DNA of 64,000 nt from Catonia carolina (taxonomy: Eukaryota > Arthropoda > Insecta > Hemiptera > Achilidae): the NCBI GenBank assembly GCA_035578175.1, contig JAQMRL010000002.1:79951325-80015324 (forward strand), written 5' to 3'. Shown here in pieces: positions 26,710-37,324 of this stretch (its first letter is position 1; every line of letters starts with the position of its first letter). Made by a program: the position numbers and the translations under genes. Under the pieces are notes generated by a model. That model ran no database searches. It was not told the origin of the DNA and saw nothing but the letters and a program-made list of their open reading frames with translations.

Positions 26710-29700
26710 CTACGAATGTAAACATCTTAAAAGATTTGTAATTAAAGCGACGGTTTGATCTGGTAAGAGAACTTGCTGATTATTGGTTATTGTAGTTGAA
26801 TCTTTAATACATTTTCGTAGTCTATTAATATGTACTGTTTCCGGAACTAGCTTGCCAAATTTTTCCAAAAGTATTTCGTATGTTACTGGCGAAATTTGTT
26901 TAAGAATCGTATAAGGACCACGATAAAGAGTCGTAAACTTAGAAGTCTTAGAATCTTTTGATTGAGGAAAATACACGAAAACTTTATCAGACGGTTTGAA
27001 GGAAATATAGGAATGCTTTAAATCATAGTAATGCTTCTGAGATAATTGAGACTTTTGGATGAGAGCGGGAATTGTTTTCCTGACATCTTGCAACACTTGC
27101 AGCTGATGATCAATGGCGTAATCTAGTTGCTCTGTAACGAAAGGTAGATCTGCTGGACAAACGGGATGAAAACCATGTACCAAATAGAACGGGGAATGAC
27201 CTATTGATTTTTGATGAGAGATGTTATAGGAGAACAAGGCAGGTTTTATGTATTCATTCCAGTTTGAGTGATTATTATTGACATAGAATTTTAGGATTTG
27301 CACTAAAGTAGAATTGAATCTCTCCACGAGTCCTTGAGACTGGGGTGCGTACGAAGAACTTGTCACATGCTGAATGCCTAATAAGGTACAGAAACGTTTG
27401 AGAAGCGCGTTAACAAAATGGGTCCCATTGTCTGTTTGAATAAATTTAGGAACACCGTAAGACAAGGAAACTTCGAGTAAAAATTTTGCAACGGTGACAG
27501 CGTCTGCTTTAACAGAAGCTTTGGCAATAGCAAAACGGGTAGCGGTGTCCAATGCAATAAGAATAAATTGATAATTGTTTTTCGCTCGTTGTAATGGGCC
27601 TAAAAAATCCAACTGTAGGCGGAAAAATGGAACTGAAGAAACTGGTATAGGCTGCAACAGACCGTGGGGTTTAGACCTGCTAGTTTTAATTTTCTGGCAG
27701 AGTTCGCATGCTTTAACAAAATTAGTGACATCAGATGACATACCTGGCCAAAAATATTTAGGTTGAAGTTTGGACAAAGTTTTAGACACACCTAAATGAC
27801 CACCACCAATAGGCGAACAATGATAAAATTCTAAGGTCTGATTTACTAAAGATTTGGGCAAAGCTAAAACGAGAATTGGTTCGTTGTCGAAGCGTTTATA
27901 ATATAGAATGTTGTTTTTGAGTACGTAATTTCTGGAAACGCGTGCATACTGTTTTTCTACGGCATTTCTGTCTAATAGCGCTGCGAAGATTTGTGACAGG
28001 AACTGATCTTGTCGTTGCTCTAATTCTATGTTAACAGTGTTATTAAACATAACAATTTGCGTGTCGTTGCTATGGTTACTACTATGTAGGTCAAGTGCAG
28101 GTGACGGAATGGAAACATCTGTAGATAAAACTTCTGTTGTATTTAAAGATGTTCGTGACGGTCTGATTTGAAGCGTTAGTTGCCCTACTGATGAAGTAGT
28201 TTTTTTATTATACGTGTTTGACGTATTCTTGATTTCCCGTCTTACTTCTATTGTGTCTACTGGAGCTTCAACTGGAAGATCCAGAGGATTTCTGGACAAA
28301 GCATCTGGTACTTCTAAAAATTTTCCTGGCACGTATTTTATCTTGAAGTTGTACTCACTTAGCTGAACTAACAATTTACTTAGTCGTGATCCTGGATCTT
28401 TTAAATTCTTAACTGATTCTAGGGTTTTGTGATCAGTAATTATAGTAAAGTCACGGCTGTAGAGGAAATGTCGAAAATGTTTTACACTGTACACAATTGC
28501 TAACAGTTCCAGCTGTGCCACTGTCCAATTTTCCTCGTTTTTTGTTAATCGGCGACTTACAAAAGCGATTGGCTTTAGTTCATTGGTCTCCGATTTTTGT
28601 GTTAGACAACCAGCTATACCAATTCGTGATGCGTCGCAGTAAAGAAACGTTGGACGTTCATCAACAAAATGTGCTAGTACAGGGGGGTTTGAAATTAAAT
28701 TTTTAAGCGTTATAAAAGCTTCTTCGCACTCATTTGACCAAATAAATTTCCGTTTTTCGCAATCCTTCGTGGTTAATTGTGTTAACGGAAAAGCTATCTG
28801 AGTTATATTTTTAATGAAACGGCGATAATAATTTACTAAACCTAAAAATGATCTGACTTGCTTAACTTTCTGTGGGCGCGGAAATTTGGTTACGGATTCA
28901 ACATTTTCAGCCAGGGGTGTAAGTCCTTCGCTTGAGACGGTGTGACCTAGAATTTTAACTGATGAGAAGAAAAACCTACATTTTTCAGGTTTTAAACGAA
29001 GAGAAGCGTTTCGTAATCGTGTCAGAACTTCACGAAGAACATCAAAACAAATGGAAAACTCGGATGAATGAACAAAAACGTCATCAATGTAAAAACTTAG
29101 GTTACGATACAAAAGGTCGGATAACAACAGAGTTATGTTACGGTTAAAAGCTGCTGGGCTAATACTCAGACCCATTGGAAGTCGCTTGAATCCAAATAAG
29201 CCATTAGGAACGATGAATGCTGTAATAGGAACACTTTCTGGACAGATTTGTTGACAATAAAATGCTTGGGACAAATCAAGTGTGGTAAAATATTTGGAAC
29301 CAGAAAAAGACTCTAAGATGGTACTTGTGTTGGCTATAGGAAATTTATCTTGTACAATCTTGGAATTGATTTTCTTGTAATTAACTACCAAGCGAGATGA
29401 TCCATCTGGTTTACGCACAAGAAAACCTGGAGAAGCGTAAGGGGATTTAATCGGTGTAATAACGTCAGCGGCGAGAAGGTTTTTAATAACAACATCCAAA
29501 TCTTTCTGCTCAGCCGGGGCGAACTTGTACGGTCCTTGAAAAACTGCTTCGGAATCAGATAACTTAATTTGGACTGGGGGTAATTTAGCCTGTGGTAAAT
29601 CTGATTCTCCGGTTGAAAACACATCAGAAAACTCTAAAAGTAACTGCTTAACTTGATTGAATTGATCTAAAGATAAATCAGGAGAGATATGGATGGATTT

Positions 29701-31488
29701 TCCATGAATAGTTACTTCCCTAGTATTTTCGGTAGAAATAGAAGCAATAGGGGAGGTTGATAAATTATCTTGAGGAGAGAAAGCGATTTCTCCTAACAAA
29801 GTGTCACTGTAAATAATTTGGGGAACTGGAGAAACGTTACGAAGGTAAAACTTACTACCAATGCTACCAGAGCGGTTAATAAAACACACAAGAGAATTTT
29901 TTTGAAAATAATGGGAGTTGGGAGTAAAACTGTGAAACTTATAGTAACCTAACACGTGATCAACTGAAGAATTAATCTGCATATCTGACTTTGGCAGAAG
30001 AATAACTTTATCTAAAACGCGGACATTTAAGGGATCTGTAGAAATTTTACTTGACACAAGGGAAATATCTTCGACCATTGTGAACGAAATGCTTGGGTTA
30101 AGGTAAACAATACGGTCTGAATTGTTAGAAATTAAAACTTTGCGAAATTGTTTATCAAAAGCAACGGCCATAGTGTAAAGATTGTCTCTGTTTAAATTGG
30201 AAGGGTCGAGAAATAATTCTTCAATGGCTGTATCTAACGAGAATCGAACTTTTATTGTCGAAAAAGGTTTTATGAACTTAGGCTTGTAAGAAAACGTAGT
30301 CGGCAGAACAGATGGAAATGTGCGCGGTGTAGGTATAAAATCAGCTGACGACTGTGTAGGCGGGCTGGTAACCGATTGTGCTGTAGGAAGGTCAGTTGAA
30401 TCGGGGGTAGTCTGAACTGAAAGCGAAGTAGGAGAATTAGTGGCAGGTTGTATCGACGAAGATGGTAAGAACTGAGTGACCGATCTTTTCCACTGAGGGT
30501 CAATTTTAATTTGGAGGTTTTTCTTACCTGGAAAATTAAACGTTAACATATTTCTCCTAAAGTTCAGAATGACGGCATAACGAATAAAAAAATCATTTCC
30601 CAGTAACAGAGAGCAATTTAAATTTCGAACTACAAAACAAGCGTGTTGTAAGTTAATATTATGTAAATTGAAGTGCAAATGGGTCTGACCCAATACCTGT
30701 AAAAGCGATTTATTCGCGGAAGAGAGTGAGATATTGTTAGTCGGTTTAACTCGGTTAATATTGACTAAATCGGCATTAACTAAACTTACATTAGCACCAG
30801 TGTCTAAAATAATTTTAATATTTACACCATTAACGCAGCCATTAATCGCTAAAGCAGAAGTGTGGATTTGGTTAACTGTATCACAAAAATCATGATTTTC
30901 TGATAAGGTAATCGGTAATTGATCATCGTGATGTTCCTGAAAAGGAAAACCTAAAAACTTAATAAGGAATTCTAGTTTCGCAACACCGGTAGGTTTCGAG
31001 TTTAAAATCGAAAAAGGTAATTTTAATGTGCACAATTTAAAAATCTCAGACAGCTGACTATGAGTTACAAAAGAATTTGTCATTGAAGTAAAATTTATAC
31101 CTTGAAGAGTGTGAAATTGAAACAAGTAAGCGAAAATACGGAATACAGAATCTAACATTGCTAAACCCGAAATGCCAGTTTTCAGGCACAACGGTGTCCG
31201 TATAAGATAAAAGCGAAAATTGGAATGGAAAATCGAATTTAGAAATCGGCGAAAAGCGTCTATAAAGAAACGCGGTGGAAAGCTTTGTGAAGCTGACATA
31301 AAAATTTCCAATGCTACAGTATCAACAACAAAAATAAACCATAGTCGAAAATTAGGGTTTGTATTTGGAAAAGAAAAACTGAAGGGAAAAAACCAAAAAC
31401 GAAAAGTCTTAACATTGGGTGGAGTGACGAAAAATTCAGATTTGAAATCTTGGGAAGAAATAGCACTAAACCAGCGCGATGAAGCCAT
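26710..31488 (-). CDS. pol: Pro-Pol polyprotein of Ty3/gypsy type, left copy, 1592 aa
   Basis: Domains: aspartic protease with DTGA at 229-232; reverse transcriptase about 660-840 with YIDD at 800-803; RNase H about 945-1065 (Asp952, Glu994, Asp1019, Asp1062); integrase with zinc ligands His1223, His1231, Cys1261, Cys1264 and triad Asp1294, Asp1353, Glu1389 (DD35E). No chromodomain is present, as in errantivirus-type elements. The first about 190 residues are aromatic-rich and match no domain. The frame is open to 31540, and a phased slippery heptamer at 31386-31392 would bring ribosomes in from the intermediate frame, so the ATG at 31488 is probably not the real start. Confidence 0.92.
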   Translation of the reverse strand: MASSRWFSAISSQDFKSEFFVTPPNVKTFRFWFFPFSFSFPNTNPNFRLWFIFVVDTVALEIFMSASQSFPPRFFIDAFRRFLNSIFHSNFRFYLIRTPLCLKTGISGLAMLDSVFRIFAYLFQFHTLQGINFTSMTNSFVTHSQLSEIFKLCTLKLPFSILNSKPTGVAKLEFLIKFLGFPFQEHHDDQLPITLSENHDFCDTVNQIHTSALAINGCVNGVNIKIILDTGANVSLVNADLVNINRVKPTNNISLSSANKSLLQVLGQTHLHFNLHNINLQHACFVVRNLNCSLLLGNDFFIRYAVILNFRRNMLTFNFPGKKNLQIKIDPQWKRSVTQFLPSSSIQPATNSPTSLSVQTTPDSTDLPTAQSVTSPPTQSSADFIPTPRTFPSVLPTTFSYKPKFIKPFSTIKVRFSLDTAIEELFLDPSNLNRDNLYTMAVAFDKQFRKVLISNNSDRIVYLNPSISFTMVEDISLVSSKISTDPLNVRVLDKVILLPKSDMQINSSVDHVLGYYKFHSFTPNSHYFQKNSLVCFINRSGSIGSKFYLRNVSPVPQIIYSDTLLGEIAFSPQDNLSTSPIASISTENTREVTIHGKSIHISPDLSLDQFNQVKQLLLEFSDVFSTGESDLPQAKLPPVQIKLSDSEAVFQGPYKFAPAEQKDLDVVIKNLLAADVITPIKSPYASPGFLVRKPDGSSRLVVNYKKINSKIVQDKFPIANTSTILESFSGSKYFTTLDLSQAFYCQQICPESVPITAFIVPNGLFGFKRLPMGLSISPAAFNRNITLLLSDLLYRNLSFYIDDVFVHSSEFSICFDVLREVLTRLRNASLRLKPEKCRFFFSSVKILGHTVSSEGLTPLAENVESVTKFPRPQKVKQVRSFLGLVNYYRRFIKNITQIAFPLTQLTTKDCEKRKFIWSNECEEAFITLKNLISNPPVLAHFVDERPTFLYCDASRIGIAGCLTQKSETNELKPIAFVSRRLTKNEENWTVAQLELLAIVYSVKHFRHFLYSRDFTIITDHKTLESVKNLKDPGSRLSKLLVQLSEYNFKIKYVPGKFLEVPDALSRNPLDLPVEAPVDTIEVRREIKNTSNTYNKKTTSSVGQLTLQIRPSRTSLNTTEVLSTDVSIPSPALDLHSSNHSNDTQIVMFNNTVNIELEQRQDQFLSQIFAALLDRNAVEKQYARVSRNYVLKNNILYYKRFDNEPILVLALPKSLVNQTLEFYHCSPIGGGHLGVSKTLSKLQPKYFWPGMSSDVTNFVKACELCQKIKTSRSKPHGLLQPIPVSSVPFFRLQLDFLGPLQRAKNNYQFILIALDTATRFAIAKASVKADAVTVAKFLLEVSLSYGVPKFIQTDNGTHFVNALLKRFCTLLGIQHVTSSSYAPQSQGLVERFNSTLVQILKFYVNNNHSNWNEYIKPALFSYNISHQKSIGHSPFYLVHGFHPVCPADLPFVTEQLDYAIDHQLQVLQDVRKTIPALIQKSQLSQKHYYDLKHSYISFKPSDKVFVYFPQSKDSKTSKFTTLYRGPYTILKQISPVTYEILLEKFGKLVPETVHINRLRKCIKDSTTITNNQQVLLPDQTVALITNLLRCLHS

Positions 31489-31904
31489 GAAAAATGAACG
31501 GCGGGTTTGTATTGTTCTGTGAAAGCACTCAATACAGTGTCAACCTGTTCGCACGTTAAATCAGACTTGTTTACCAGCTTTAAAGAATCGGGAATATCCA
31601 CTTCAGAAAAATTAACTAAACAGCAAGGTGCTGAAGTAGCAATTGGCTGTTTCTCTACCTGAGACGAGTTAGACAAATGTGAAGACGAAAATTTATCAGA
31701 ATAATTAATAAGTGATCTAGAAGCATTAAAAGCACGCGATAATCGAGAGTTGTTGGTATTGGTAGGCGGGAGTGATAAGTACACTGTCCTATCCGATTTT
31801 CTAGTATTCGCGAAATGAAATTTTTTTCTGAAACGCCCTTTGAAAAGTGAAGAGATCGGCGAAGGATCAGAGCAAGTCTGTCCCTCGCAAATTAGCCGTT
31901 TTTT
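31314..31904 (-). CDS. Intermediate frame between gag and pol, left copy
   Basis: This frame is open from within the end of gag (slip site 31898-31904) to a stop at 31314, about 196 codons, of which about 173 lie before the second slip site. It has no ATG before 31784 (only a GTG there). Its first part is Ser/Asn-rich and includes a helical ADLTCEQV-like stretch (KSDLTCEQVDTVLSAFTEQY). It contains no protease motif; the protease is in the pol frame. It would be made only as a Gag fusion after a -1 shift. Confidence 0.55.
   Translation of the reverse strand, partial: KKRLICEGQTCSDPSPISSLFKGRFRKKFHFANTRKSDRTVYLSLPPTNTNNSRLSRAFNASRSLINYSDKFSSSHLSNSSQVEKQPIATSAPCCLVNFSEVDIPDSLKLVNKSDLTCEQVDTVLSAFTEQYKPAVHFSWLHRAGLVLFLPKISNLNFSSLHPMLRLFVFGFFPSVFLFQIQTLIFDYGLFLLLIL
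31386..31392 (-). promoter_or_regulatory. Second -1 frameshift heptamer T-TTT-TTC, left copy
   Basis: In the intermediate frame the codons read GGT TTT TTC, so the heptamer is in the correct phase, and a -1 slip enters the pol frame. The intermediate frame ends about 70 nt later at 31314. Confidence 0.5.
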
Positions 31905-33364
31905 GGAAAAGTATTAAAAGGGCAGTCAGACAAAACATGATCTGTGCTCTTACAAATAAGGCAGGTGTTAACAGCGGGATGTGTCGATTGTTGGGGCGAG
32001 CGGTTGTGTTGGCTACCATTTGAAGAAGTAATTGGACAATTTTCAGTCGAATTCTTAACATTAATGGAACTGTAATTTGGACGTGTTCTGTTGCCAGAAA
32101 AATTAGAATTAGATTGCTGAAATGACCTGTTAGAATTCCCTACTCGATTGCTAACACAGTGATCGTTTTTATTATTAAAATTTTGACTATTTCGATTAAA
32201 ATTGCGATTCTGAGATCCATTATGACGAGAATTATTAGCATTATTATTACTGTACTGATTATTATAATTTCTAGAATTACTACTTCTATTACTGTAATGA
32301 TTAGCATTATTAGTTTGATGAACGGCGGCATTCTGGTTGTTAAAGCCGCCGGAGTTACCCTGAAAAGATCTACTATTAACATGCCTATCATTAGTTATAA
32401 TATTATTACCATGATGCATTTGTATACAGTCGGGAGAATAATTGATACTATTAATGGCTGTTGATTCATTACACTGTCCATCCACACGAAAATTTAAAAT
32501 ATTCTGAGTGGTTTGTAGTTTTTTTAAATTGTTTCGAATAGTCGCCACTGATGTAATGTCAGACAAAGCGAGTTTATCTAAGATACTAGGCAATATACCT
32601 CGTAAGATGTATTTGCATTTGCGTGATTCGCTCATGTCTGGATCAAACTTGTGACACAAAGCTAGGATGTCGGCCATAAATGTGAAGACATTCTCCGTGA
32701 CCAGCTGTTTCCTATTTTGTAACTGAATTTCAAAGTGTTCTGGAGTTGTCGACCCTGAAAAATGGTCAGTAAGATGATCCTTAAGGGAATCATATGTAAT
32801 TTGTTGGTTGGCATCACCTTTCAAAATACAGTTTAAATAATTAAGGGCCGTGTCGGTAAGATACAAAGATAAAAATCGCTTCTTAAGCTCTGGAGTCCAT
32901 GAATTTATTTCAGAGGCTCTTTCGTAAGTCTCAAAAAAATCTATAATGTCTTCCGAACCTCTTCCGCTAAAGGATCTCGGAGTATAAAATGGAACCTTTG
33001 GTTTCGCTGTTGCCATTTCCGTTTGTAACATGGGTACCTGTGGAGCTGGACCTGTGTTACCAAAACCTGTATTTGAACCTGCTATAATAACCTGTGTTAG
33101 ATGTTGTTTTAAAGTTTCGATATCAGGGAAATTTTCCAACAACTGGCGTGGTATGTATCCAGATGTTAGTAAATACTGAAAGGCCTCAGTACGTAACTCT
33201 TCTACTTCCGTCGGATTTTTTAAAGTTTTTTTAATTAGGTTTAGAGCCCCTCTTAAATAATCTAAATCGCCGAATTTTGGCACAAAAATTTTGTACTGGT
33301 TGGCCAACAAACGGGCTTCGTCTAATTTCAAGTCCCTGATATTAACTTTGGTTAAATCGATCAT
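31892..33364 (-). CDS. gag: Gag polyprotein, left copy, 490 aa
   Basis: The N-terminus (VNIRDLKLDEARLLANQY) is a short SAP-like helical segment. The core (about 140-290: FFETYERASEINSW, then FLSLYLTDTALNYL) resembles Ty3/gypsy capsid domains. An Asn/Ser/Arg-rich nucleocapsid follows (about 315-460) with one CCHC knuckle (Cys468, Cys471, His476, Cys481). The last codons before the stop contain the slippery heptamer. Start is the ATG at 33364. Confidence 0.9.
   Translation of the reverse strand: MIDLTKVNIRDLKLDEARLLANQYKIFVPKFGDLDYLRGALNLIKKTLKNPTEVEELRTEAFQYLLTSGYIPRQLLENFPDIETLKQHLTQVIIAGSNTGFGNTGPAPQVPMLQTEMATAKPKVPFYTPRSFSGRGSEDIIDFFETYERASEINSWTPELKKRFLSLYLTDTALNYLNCILKGDANQQITYDSLKDHLTDHFSGSTTPEHFEIQLQNRKQLVTENVFTFMADILALCHKFDPDMSESRKCKYILRGILPSILDKLALSDITSVATIRNNLKKLQTTQNILNFRVDGQCNESTAINSINYSPDCIQMHHGNNIITNDRHVNSRSFQGNSGGFNNQNAAVHQTNNANHYSNRSSNSRNYNNQYSNNNANNSRHNGSQNRNFNRNSQNFNNKNDHCVSNRVGNSNRSFQQSNSNFSGNRTRPNYSSINVKNSTENCPITSSNGSQHNRSPQQSTHPAVNTCLICKSTDHVLSDCPFNTFPKNG
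31898..31904 (-). promoter_or_regulatory. Gag -1 frameshift heptamer A-AAA-AAC, left copy
   Basis: Gag ends CCA AAA AAC GGC TAA; A-AAA-AAC is the classical retroviral slippery sequence and is in the Gag phase. A -1 shift enters the intermediate frame. I could not confirm a downstream pseudoknot. Confidence 0.7.
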
Positions 33365-34398
33365 GTGGTGATTTTTCGGATTACTGAAAAGATTATATTA
33401 AGAATTCAAATACTTTCATTACATACCAGATAGCCGATTAAACAGAGATAAAGTGAGCAGTGGGACAGGAAAACAATGTCAGAATGCTGTATGATCCTTA
33501 TGGTGTCAGCGGTGTTAAGACGCCAAGCGCTGGCACAAATATGGAATCTCCAAAATGAGTCCTACGGTTGATCAGTCTACTGCTTATAGGTAGTAACTCC
33601 AAAACACCCACTTATCTTATAAAATAACAGAAAAATACAAAAATTAGCAAACATTCTATAGAGTTATTTTATTTTTTTAATTAATATAATAATCTTAATA
33701 ATAATTATAATTATAAAGACACGCTTATTACTATATAAAGTTAATCCGATTACCGTAGTTTAAAAAGTCTAAACAAGATTAATGCATATTGTAAGAGTGG
33801 CGAATAAGTCGAACTCAGGACTCTGAATTTAAATCACTATACCACAAAATTAGCCATTGCCATGTCTATACTCTCTGTACTCGCAAAAATAAAGCGAATT
33901 CTATGGAAACTTTATTTTGTCCAAAAAAAAAGTTCATGTTCCAATAAACAAATTGCAAACAAAAATATTGTATAAATTACTTCTATAAAATACGCCAAAA
34001 TAAGTAATTTAAAAGCACTATGTGGCCGTGAAATAACAGCTGATTTTAAAAGCAACGTAATGGACAATTATGTCACGTAGTTCGATAAAGCATATTATAA
34101 ATATTATTTCTTAGAAAATCAAAGTTATCACATTTTTATGATTATTATAACTACAATACATAATGTTAAATAACTTAACACATTACATTTAAGTCCATTA
34201 ACCTGAAATATAAGACAAAACATAAACAAACGAAGAAATGTGATTCCAACCTACAGTGAGATAAGTCCTGCAATAGAAATAAAATTAAACAACTACACTA
34301 TTTATAAGCTAACTGAAAATAAAAAAAATTAATATATTAAAAATAAACTGAAGTCTTGAATTAACGATTTCGTCAATGGTCCACTGAATATCGTTCAG
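33365..34398. other. Untranslated leader of left retroelement copy
   Basis: About 1.03 kb between the primer-binding site and gag, AT-rich, with no ORF of note. Probably contains packaging signals. Confidence 0.6.
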
Positions 34399-34416
34399 TA
34401 CCCGGCGCCTCCACCA
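34399..34416 (-). promoter_or_regulatory. Primer-binding site, left copy
   Basis: TGGTGGAGGCGCCGGGTA directly follows the LTR terminal CA on the minus strand. TGG complements a tRNA CCA end and the rest fits an acceptor and T-arm; the tRNA was not identified. Confidence 0.65.
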
Positions 34417-36488
34417 TGTAATATATTATCGGGGGTAGACTGAAAATTGCTTAAAAATTATTATAAATAAAGATTATGTTTTAAAACGTAAATAGAGTGT
34501 ATGTTAAAAATGACTTTTCGGTCATTCACCGATGTTAAGTGATCCTCCTTGACGTAGTTACCTAAATGAGAAAAAAAAAACACTTCGAAACTTACCGGGT
34601 ACTGCAATCCAACAGTACCTTAATGCTGAAGGGCACCCTCGAGAAAATCGGCCCCTATAAGCCAAAAATGGCTTTATTAATAGTTTTCGCTTGGTATAGC
34701 GATCGCCTCCACCACTGAGTTTTTAGGATAAAAACTAGAAACCTGTAAAACTATGGCTAACTACGGAAGACACATTGATAAAGGGGTTTTATAACTTTCT
34801 AACTAGAAAGTTTCTCTTGACGAGCTCAGATGCTGAACAACATGAGTCCTTAAAAGAACTCTCGCCTGTGGAATTGCGAGTGAAGGTACAAAGGTATTCA
34901 GCTCACGGAATCCAATATCCAGTGGAGAAATCCATTCATGGATCACATACAAGACAATTTTGTTAAATTTCAAACCTTCAGTTCGAAACCAGTTATGCTA
35001 CCACATCACAATATGTTGATTCCACATGAAACCAACTATTATAGGCACACAGTGGAGTGTACTAATTTGTATATTAAAAATTAAAATAAAACATTGCAGT
35101 TAGATGTGTCAATGTTTTCAAGCTCTTAGCAGAAACACAGGTGGTATACGGATGGTATCATTTCCGTAAAATTCTGTTGCTGACTTGAATACTCAGCATT
35201 GTTAAAACTAACTACAACTAACTTAACTAGGAATTAGGAATATATTAAAAACTATGAGGCATTTTAATTGAGGTTAATTAATTTTATTTTATTCTTTTAT
35301 TTTATTCTTTTTTTTTTTTAAATTATTTTTAAAGTAATTCAAATTAAAGATATTTATATATGCTTTTATATTTTTAAATTCAAGTTTTTAAGATTTTTTA
35401 TAAATATAAAACCTAGTACGAAATTTATAAAATGGGGTTATCCATTTATCTTTAAGAAAAAAATTTTTAAAATACAAGTTAATTTATTTTATAATTAAAA
35501 AAAAAAACAAAAATATACTTAAAATGATTTAACAAAACAAAACAAAGATAAACAAGACTTAGTACAAATATTTTTTTATTATTTTGATTTTAGATAACCT
35601 TTGCTGCTTTTATATATCTAATTTAAAACAAATTGGTTTGATTCTGTAAAATTAACTAACCCGAAAAAAAAATATATATAATAACCCTAACTAAATATTT
35701 ATTCCTAACACTAACCATGGTTACTAGCCTACATAATTAGCTTCATTTATTGTATTTATTATCTTAAACTCTAATATTTAAATTTATATTTTATTTTACA
35801 TATTTAATGGTTTAATGTTTTTTTTTTGCCTCATGATTATAAATGTACTTTACATTAAAAAAATAATAAATATATTATATTTACCTTATAAAATTTCCAT
35901 AGCACATAACCACACAACGGCAGAAAACGAACTTACCAGTTTTTTAGAGACACAAAATTGACCGGGGAGAAAAACGTACAGAAACAGTAGTGGGGTTGAC
36001 CAATCAGAATCAAAAAAACCGAGAGGAAAAGTAACGAAAGTTGTGATTGGTTTTAGGAAAAAGGCTGTATTTGCTGAAAAACACATACAGCCTGCAGGAG
36101 GGGAAAGAGGAGAGGTTCTTGGAAATGAACTACAAAACAACATATTTTTTCTAATTTTTCCCAGGGTAAAAAGAGCAAACTAAGGGTTTCACATAAGAGA
36201 AAGATTTAGGCCAAAAAGGCCACAAAGTTCCCAGGGTATTAGGATGGACGGATCGTGTAAAACAGTATGAGAAAACCAAGGCCTAAAGACTAGTAGGAAT
36301 GAAAAACAACTTGAATAGAACTACCGAGTTGACAAATAAAATCTAACTAAGATTCCATTGTAATAAGAATTACAATTCTTTCTTTTATTAATACAAGATT
36401 AAAAATGTTCTAATAAGCCAAAGAGCACGCATACGTAAAATTTATTTAAAAAAAATCGAAAACAGGAATAGTAAGGTGAAACCTTACA
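34417..36488 (-). repeat. Shared middle LTR (about 2.07 kb)
   Basis: Starts TGTAA and ends TTACA on the minus strand. It is the 3' LTR of the right copy and the 5' LTR of the left copy. The first bases form a hairpin (GTAAGGT-TTC-ACCTTAC). Compared with 49929-52002 I see mainly homopolymer-length differences, so the insertion is very young. A chance 85-codon ORF (35886-36143) lies within it. Confidence 0.88.
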
Positions 36489-36497
36489 CTCCCCCAG
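36489..36497 (-). promoter_or_regulatory. Polypurine tract before 3' LTR
   Basis: On the minus strand CTGGGGGAG directly precedes the LTR terminal TG, as expected for the plus-strand primer. The same LTR end at 52002 is not preceded by it, which shows that 36488 is a true 3' LTR junction. Confidence 0.7.
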
Positions 36498-37157
36498 CTC
36501 TGGTATTGAAAAACCCGAAGACAGTGGCCAGAGGGAAAAAAAATTGTTACCAGGCTCGAATGTAATATTTGTGATTGAAAGGGAAAACAAATCTGTTATT
36601 TACAATCACTCTTCCTTGGCATTTTAAAAATTAAAAAAAACTTTGACTCAACATTGTGTGGGTGTGTGCTGTGATACCAATATATTAGCAAAGTATTACC
36701 ATTGATAACCTATCCTAATCTGCAGTATCCATCCAGGTGAAGAGACTAAAAAAAAGTTGTGACCAACGAGAAAGGCCATAAACTAACAATTATGCCAAGT
36801 GACATCTAAAGCAAAAAAAAAATTCCTTTTCCAGGGTTAAAGAAGATAAGTTGAAATAAGTAAATATTTATACATGTCTTTCACTGTGGATGATGACTGT
36901 AGATTGTAGATTGCACGTGCATTATGATCTGAGAATGCAAAGAGTTTTTAACAATATATATATACGTAACCTAATATATGAAAAAAATGAAGCTAACTTA
37001 ATATCAATACAGATTCAAAACTAAAATAAAATATTAGCTACCTTTAAAAAAACTTGAGGCAAAAAGATCTTAATCAAAATTCCTAAGGTTTTAAATCTAA
37101 AAATAGAAACAAATTAAAATTAAGTAGTATTTAAGTAGTATAATTATTATTAAAATC

Positions 37158-37207
<50 letters not shown>

Positions 37208-37324
37208 CCCTATGATTATAGATACAGTCCGCTTAAAATTGTTTTAAACAATCACGTAAATATTCAAACATTTTAATTATAATTATGTTATTGTTTTCAT
37301 ATTATATTTTTTGTTTAATAAATT
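36490..37324. other. Env-to-LTR untranslated segment
   Basis: AT-rich with no convincing ORF. Includes a run of 40 T at 37164-37203. Confidence 0.6.
37164..37203. repeat. Homopolymer T40
   Basis: An uninterrupted run of 40 T, i.e. poly(A) in the sense of the retroelement transcript, 120 nt past the env stop. Confidence 0.9.

Larger units (their letters stand above)
23805..36488 (-). mobile_element. Env-bearing LTR retroelement, left copy (env and 3' LTR missing)
   Basis: Near-identical to 39463-52002. Reading on the minus strand it starts with the LTR it shares with the right copy (34417-36488), then leader, gag, intermediate frame, pol and about 2.9 kb of spacer. Homology stops at 23805, about 200 bp before env would begin. 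Predicted Gag and Pol proteins equal those of the right copy as far as I can compare. A segment of about 140 bp (26324-26465) is present here but absent in the right copy, apparently deleted between TGT repeats. Confidence 0.9.

Noticed and set aside
32140..32464. Ile-rich ORFs on both strands inside gag
   Set aside because: Alternative frames of the Asn/Ser-rich nucleocapsid codons.
35886..36143. 85-codon ORF within the LTR (also 51400-51657)
   Set aside because: No domain; both copies are LTR duplicates, so presence in two places is not evidence of selection.
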